Shown here: one piece after another, positions 5,419-6,024 of the stretch | Numbering within the stretch: the stretch's first letter is position 1 | Layout of the letters: every line of letters starts with the position of its first letter | Source: Planctomycetota bacterium | GTDB lineage: Bacteria > Planctomycetota > Planctomycetia > Gemmatales > Gemmataceae | DNA length: 6,024 bases | Assembly (NCBI GenBank): GCA_016200155.1 | Contig: JACQFG010000069.1 | Location: 1-6,024, forward strand | Direction of reading: 5' to 3' | Program-made: the position numbers and the translations under genes | The notes under the pieces: model-generated | Told to the model about the DNA's origin: nothing | What the model saw: the letters and a program-made list of their open reading frames with translations, nothing else | The model's database searches: none

Positions 5419-5516
5419 GAGTCCCGCGGTCTCCTGTATCCAGTGTGACAGATTTCCGCTAAGTAGTAACCATCCGGCCTAAGCGGAACGGGATTCAGTA
5501 TACATGGAAAGGCTGA
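5419..5516. other. Spacer with weak promoter and small inverted repeat
   Basis: TTCCGCT (5454-5460) and AGCGGAA (5482-5488) form a 7-bp stem with a 21-nt loop, not followed by a T-run, so it is a poor terminator. On the minus strand TATACT (5497-5502, 5 of 6 to the -10 consensus) lies 15 bp after the methyltransferase stop and could start transcription toward the M20 fragment and MIP18-family gene; no matching -35 is clear. Confidence 0.3.
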
Positions 5517-6024
5517 CTACTTCCGCGCCGCCAGGACGGAATAGCTCAGCTCCCCTGTCCGGTAAGCCTCGCGGATGACCTCAATCCCCTCCACGAATTC
5601 CCGGACCGGTTTCGGAAGCAGCGGCAGGACGGCGCCGGCCGCACGCGCTCGCTCGTGGCAGATCTCCCAGGTGCGGCGGACTTGAGGTGTTAAATCCGTC
5701 TGCAGCTCCACCTTCATACCGGCTTCCTCGATTTGACCGCCATAGGCCTCGGCGGTTTGCAACCTCGGACACAAGAAAGCTTCCGCGACCCTGCGTATCA
5801 GAGGCCGTCGCATGGAACCGGTCCAGGCCGCCAGCAACATCTGGCCGCCGGGGCGGATGGTGTGCGCGACGTTGCGGAAGTAGCGGGGCTTGTCGGTGAA
5901 GTGTTCCGATGACTCCATGGTCCAGACCAAGTCGAATCTCTCGGCGGGGAAGGGGAACGACTCCGCATCCTCGACCAGGAACTCGACCACGCCTTCGACC
6001 CCGGCGCGGTTGGCGTTTTCGCGG
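5517..6024 (-). CDS. Class I SAM-dependent methyltransferase (type 11/UbiE-like), partial: N-terminus beyond right edge
   Basis: The frame is open to the right edge (it begins RENANRAGVEGVVEFLVEDA), so the true start and the SAM-binding GxGxG motif I lie outside. What is visible matches motifs II to III: VVEFLVEDAESFPFP (the acidic loop after strand 3), then RFDLVWTMESSEHFTDK (strand 4 with the MESxEH feature of tocopherol/ubiquinone-type methyltransferases) and IRPGGQMLLAAW (strand 5). The last about 90 residues are a helical C-terminal cap. The likely substrate is a small molecule such as a quinone, tocopherol-like lipid or sterol, but this cannot be fixed from the sequence. A GTG at 5988-5990 is open to misuse as a start; it would cut off strand 3 and is rejected. 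The stop is TAG at 5517-5519. Confidence 0.85.
   Translation of the reverse strand, partial: RENANRAGVEGVVEFLVEDAESFPFPAERFDLVWTMESSEHFTDKPRYFRNVAHTIRPGGQMLLAAWTGSMRRPLIRRVAEAFLCPRLQTAEAYGGQIEEAGMKVELQTDLTPQVRRTWEICHERARAAGAVLPLLPKPVREFVEGIEVIREAYRTGELSYSVLAARK

Noticed and set aside
5454..5488. 7-bp inverted repeat as a rho-independent terminator for the methyltransferase gene
   Set aside because: The loop is 21 nt, the stem is short and no T-run follows on the minus strand.

Overview
The window reads like chromosomal DNA of a GC-rich bacterium, most plausibly a planctomycete (Pirellulales or Gemmatales type). This is inferred from the mix of genes: a TIR/NB-ARC/TPR protein, a signal-less molybdopterin oxidoreductase, a MIP18-family protein with a Pro/Ala-rich N-terminus, and a 'CAGGCT...AGCCTG' palindromic repeat of a kind I associate with that phylum. 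No 16S or other phylogenetic marker is present, so the assignment is tentative. Almost everything is on the minus strand; one membrane protein gene is on plus.

Positions 1-2640 (minus, transcribed right to left) form a compact putative operon. It starts with an extended -10 promoter at about 2628-2636. A small gene follows that is interrupted by an in-frame TAA (2243-2587). Next is an 88-residue YgiT/MqsA-type zinc-finger protein (1984-2250) that overlaps the preceding gene by 8 bp. A large TIR-NB-ARC-TPR protein (a bacterial NLR-like STAND ATPase) starts at a GTG at 1962 and runs off the left edge after 654 codons. The two small genes look like a toxin-antitoxin-type pair. Coupled to a TIR-NLR they make a candidate defence or cell-suicide module, the most interesting part of the window.

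Positions 2651-3766 (minus) encode a molybdopterin-dependent sulfite-oxidase-family protein without an export signal. It is separated by a 170-bp divergent spacer from a plus-strand gene (3937-4650) for an unrecognised three-helix membrane protein. The spacer carries a perfect 9-bp inverted repeat whose arms sit at -10-like positions facing each gene.

Positions 4666-6024 (minus) hold a SufT/MIP18-family (DUF59) iron-sulfur maturation protein, convergent with the membrane protein. Then come a 63-bp perfect inverted repeat (two nested palindromes, REPIN-like), a truncated M20 metallopeptidase gene whose stop codon lies in the repeat, a 98-bp spacer, and the C-terminal part of a class I SAM-dependent methyltransferase that enters from the right edge. 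No rRNA, tRNA, CRISPR array, transposase or clear rho-independent terminator was seen.
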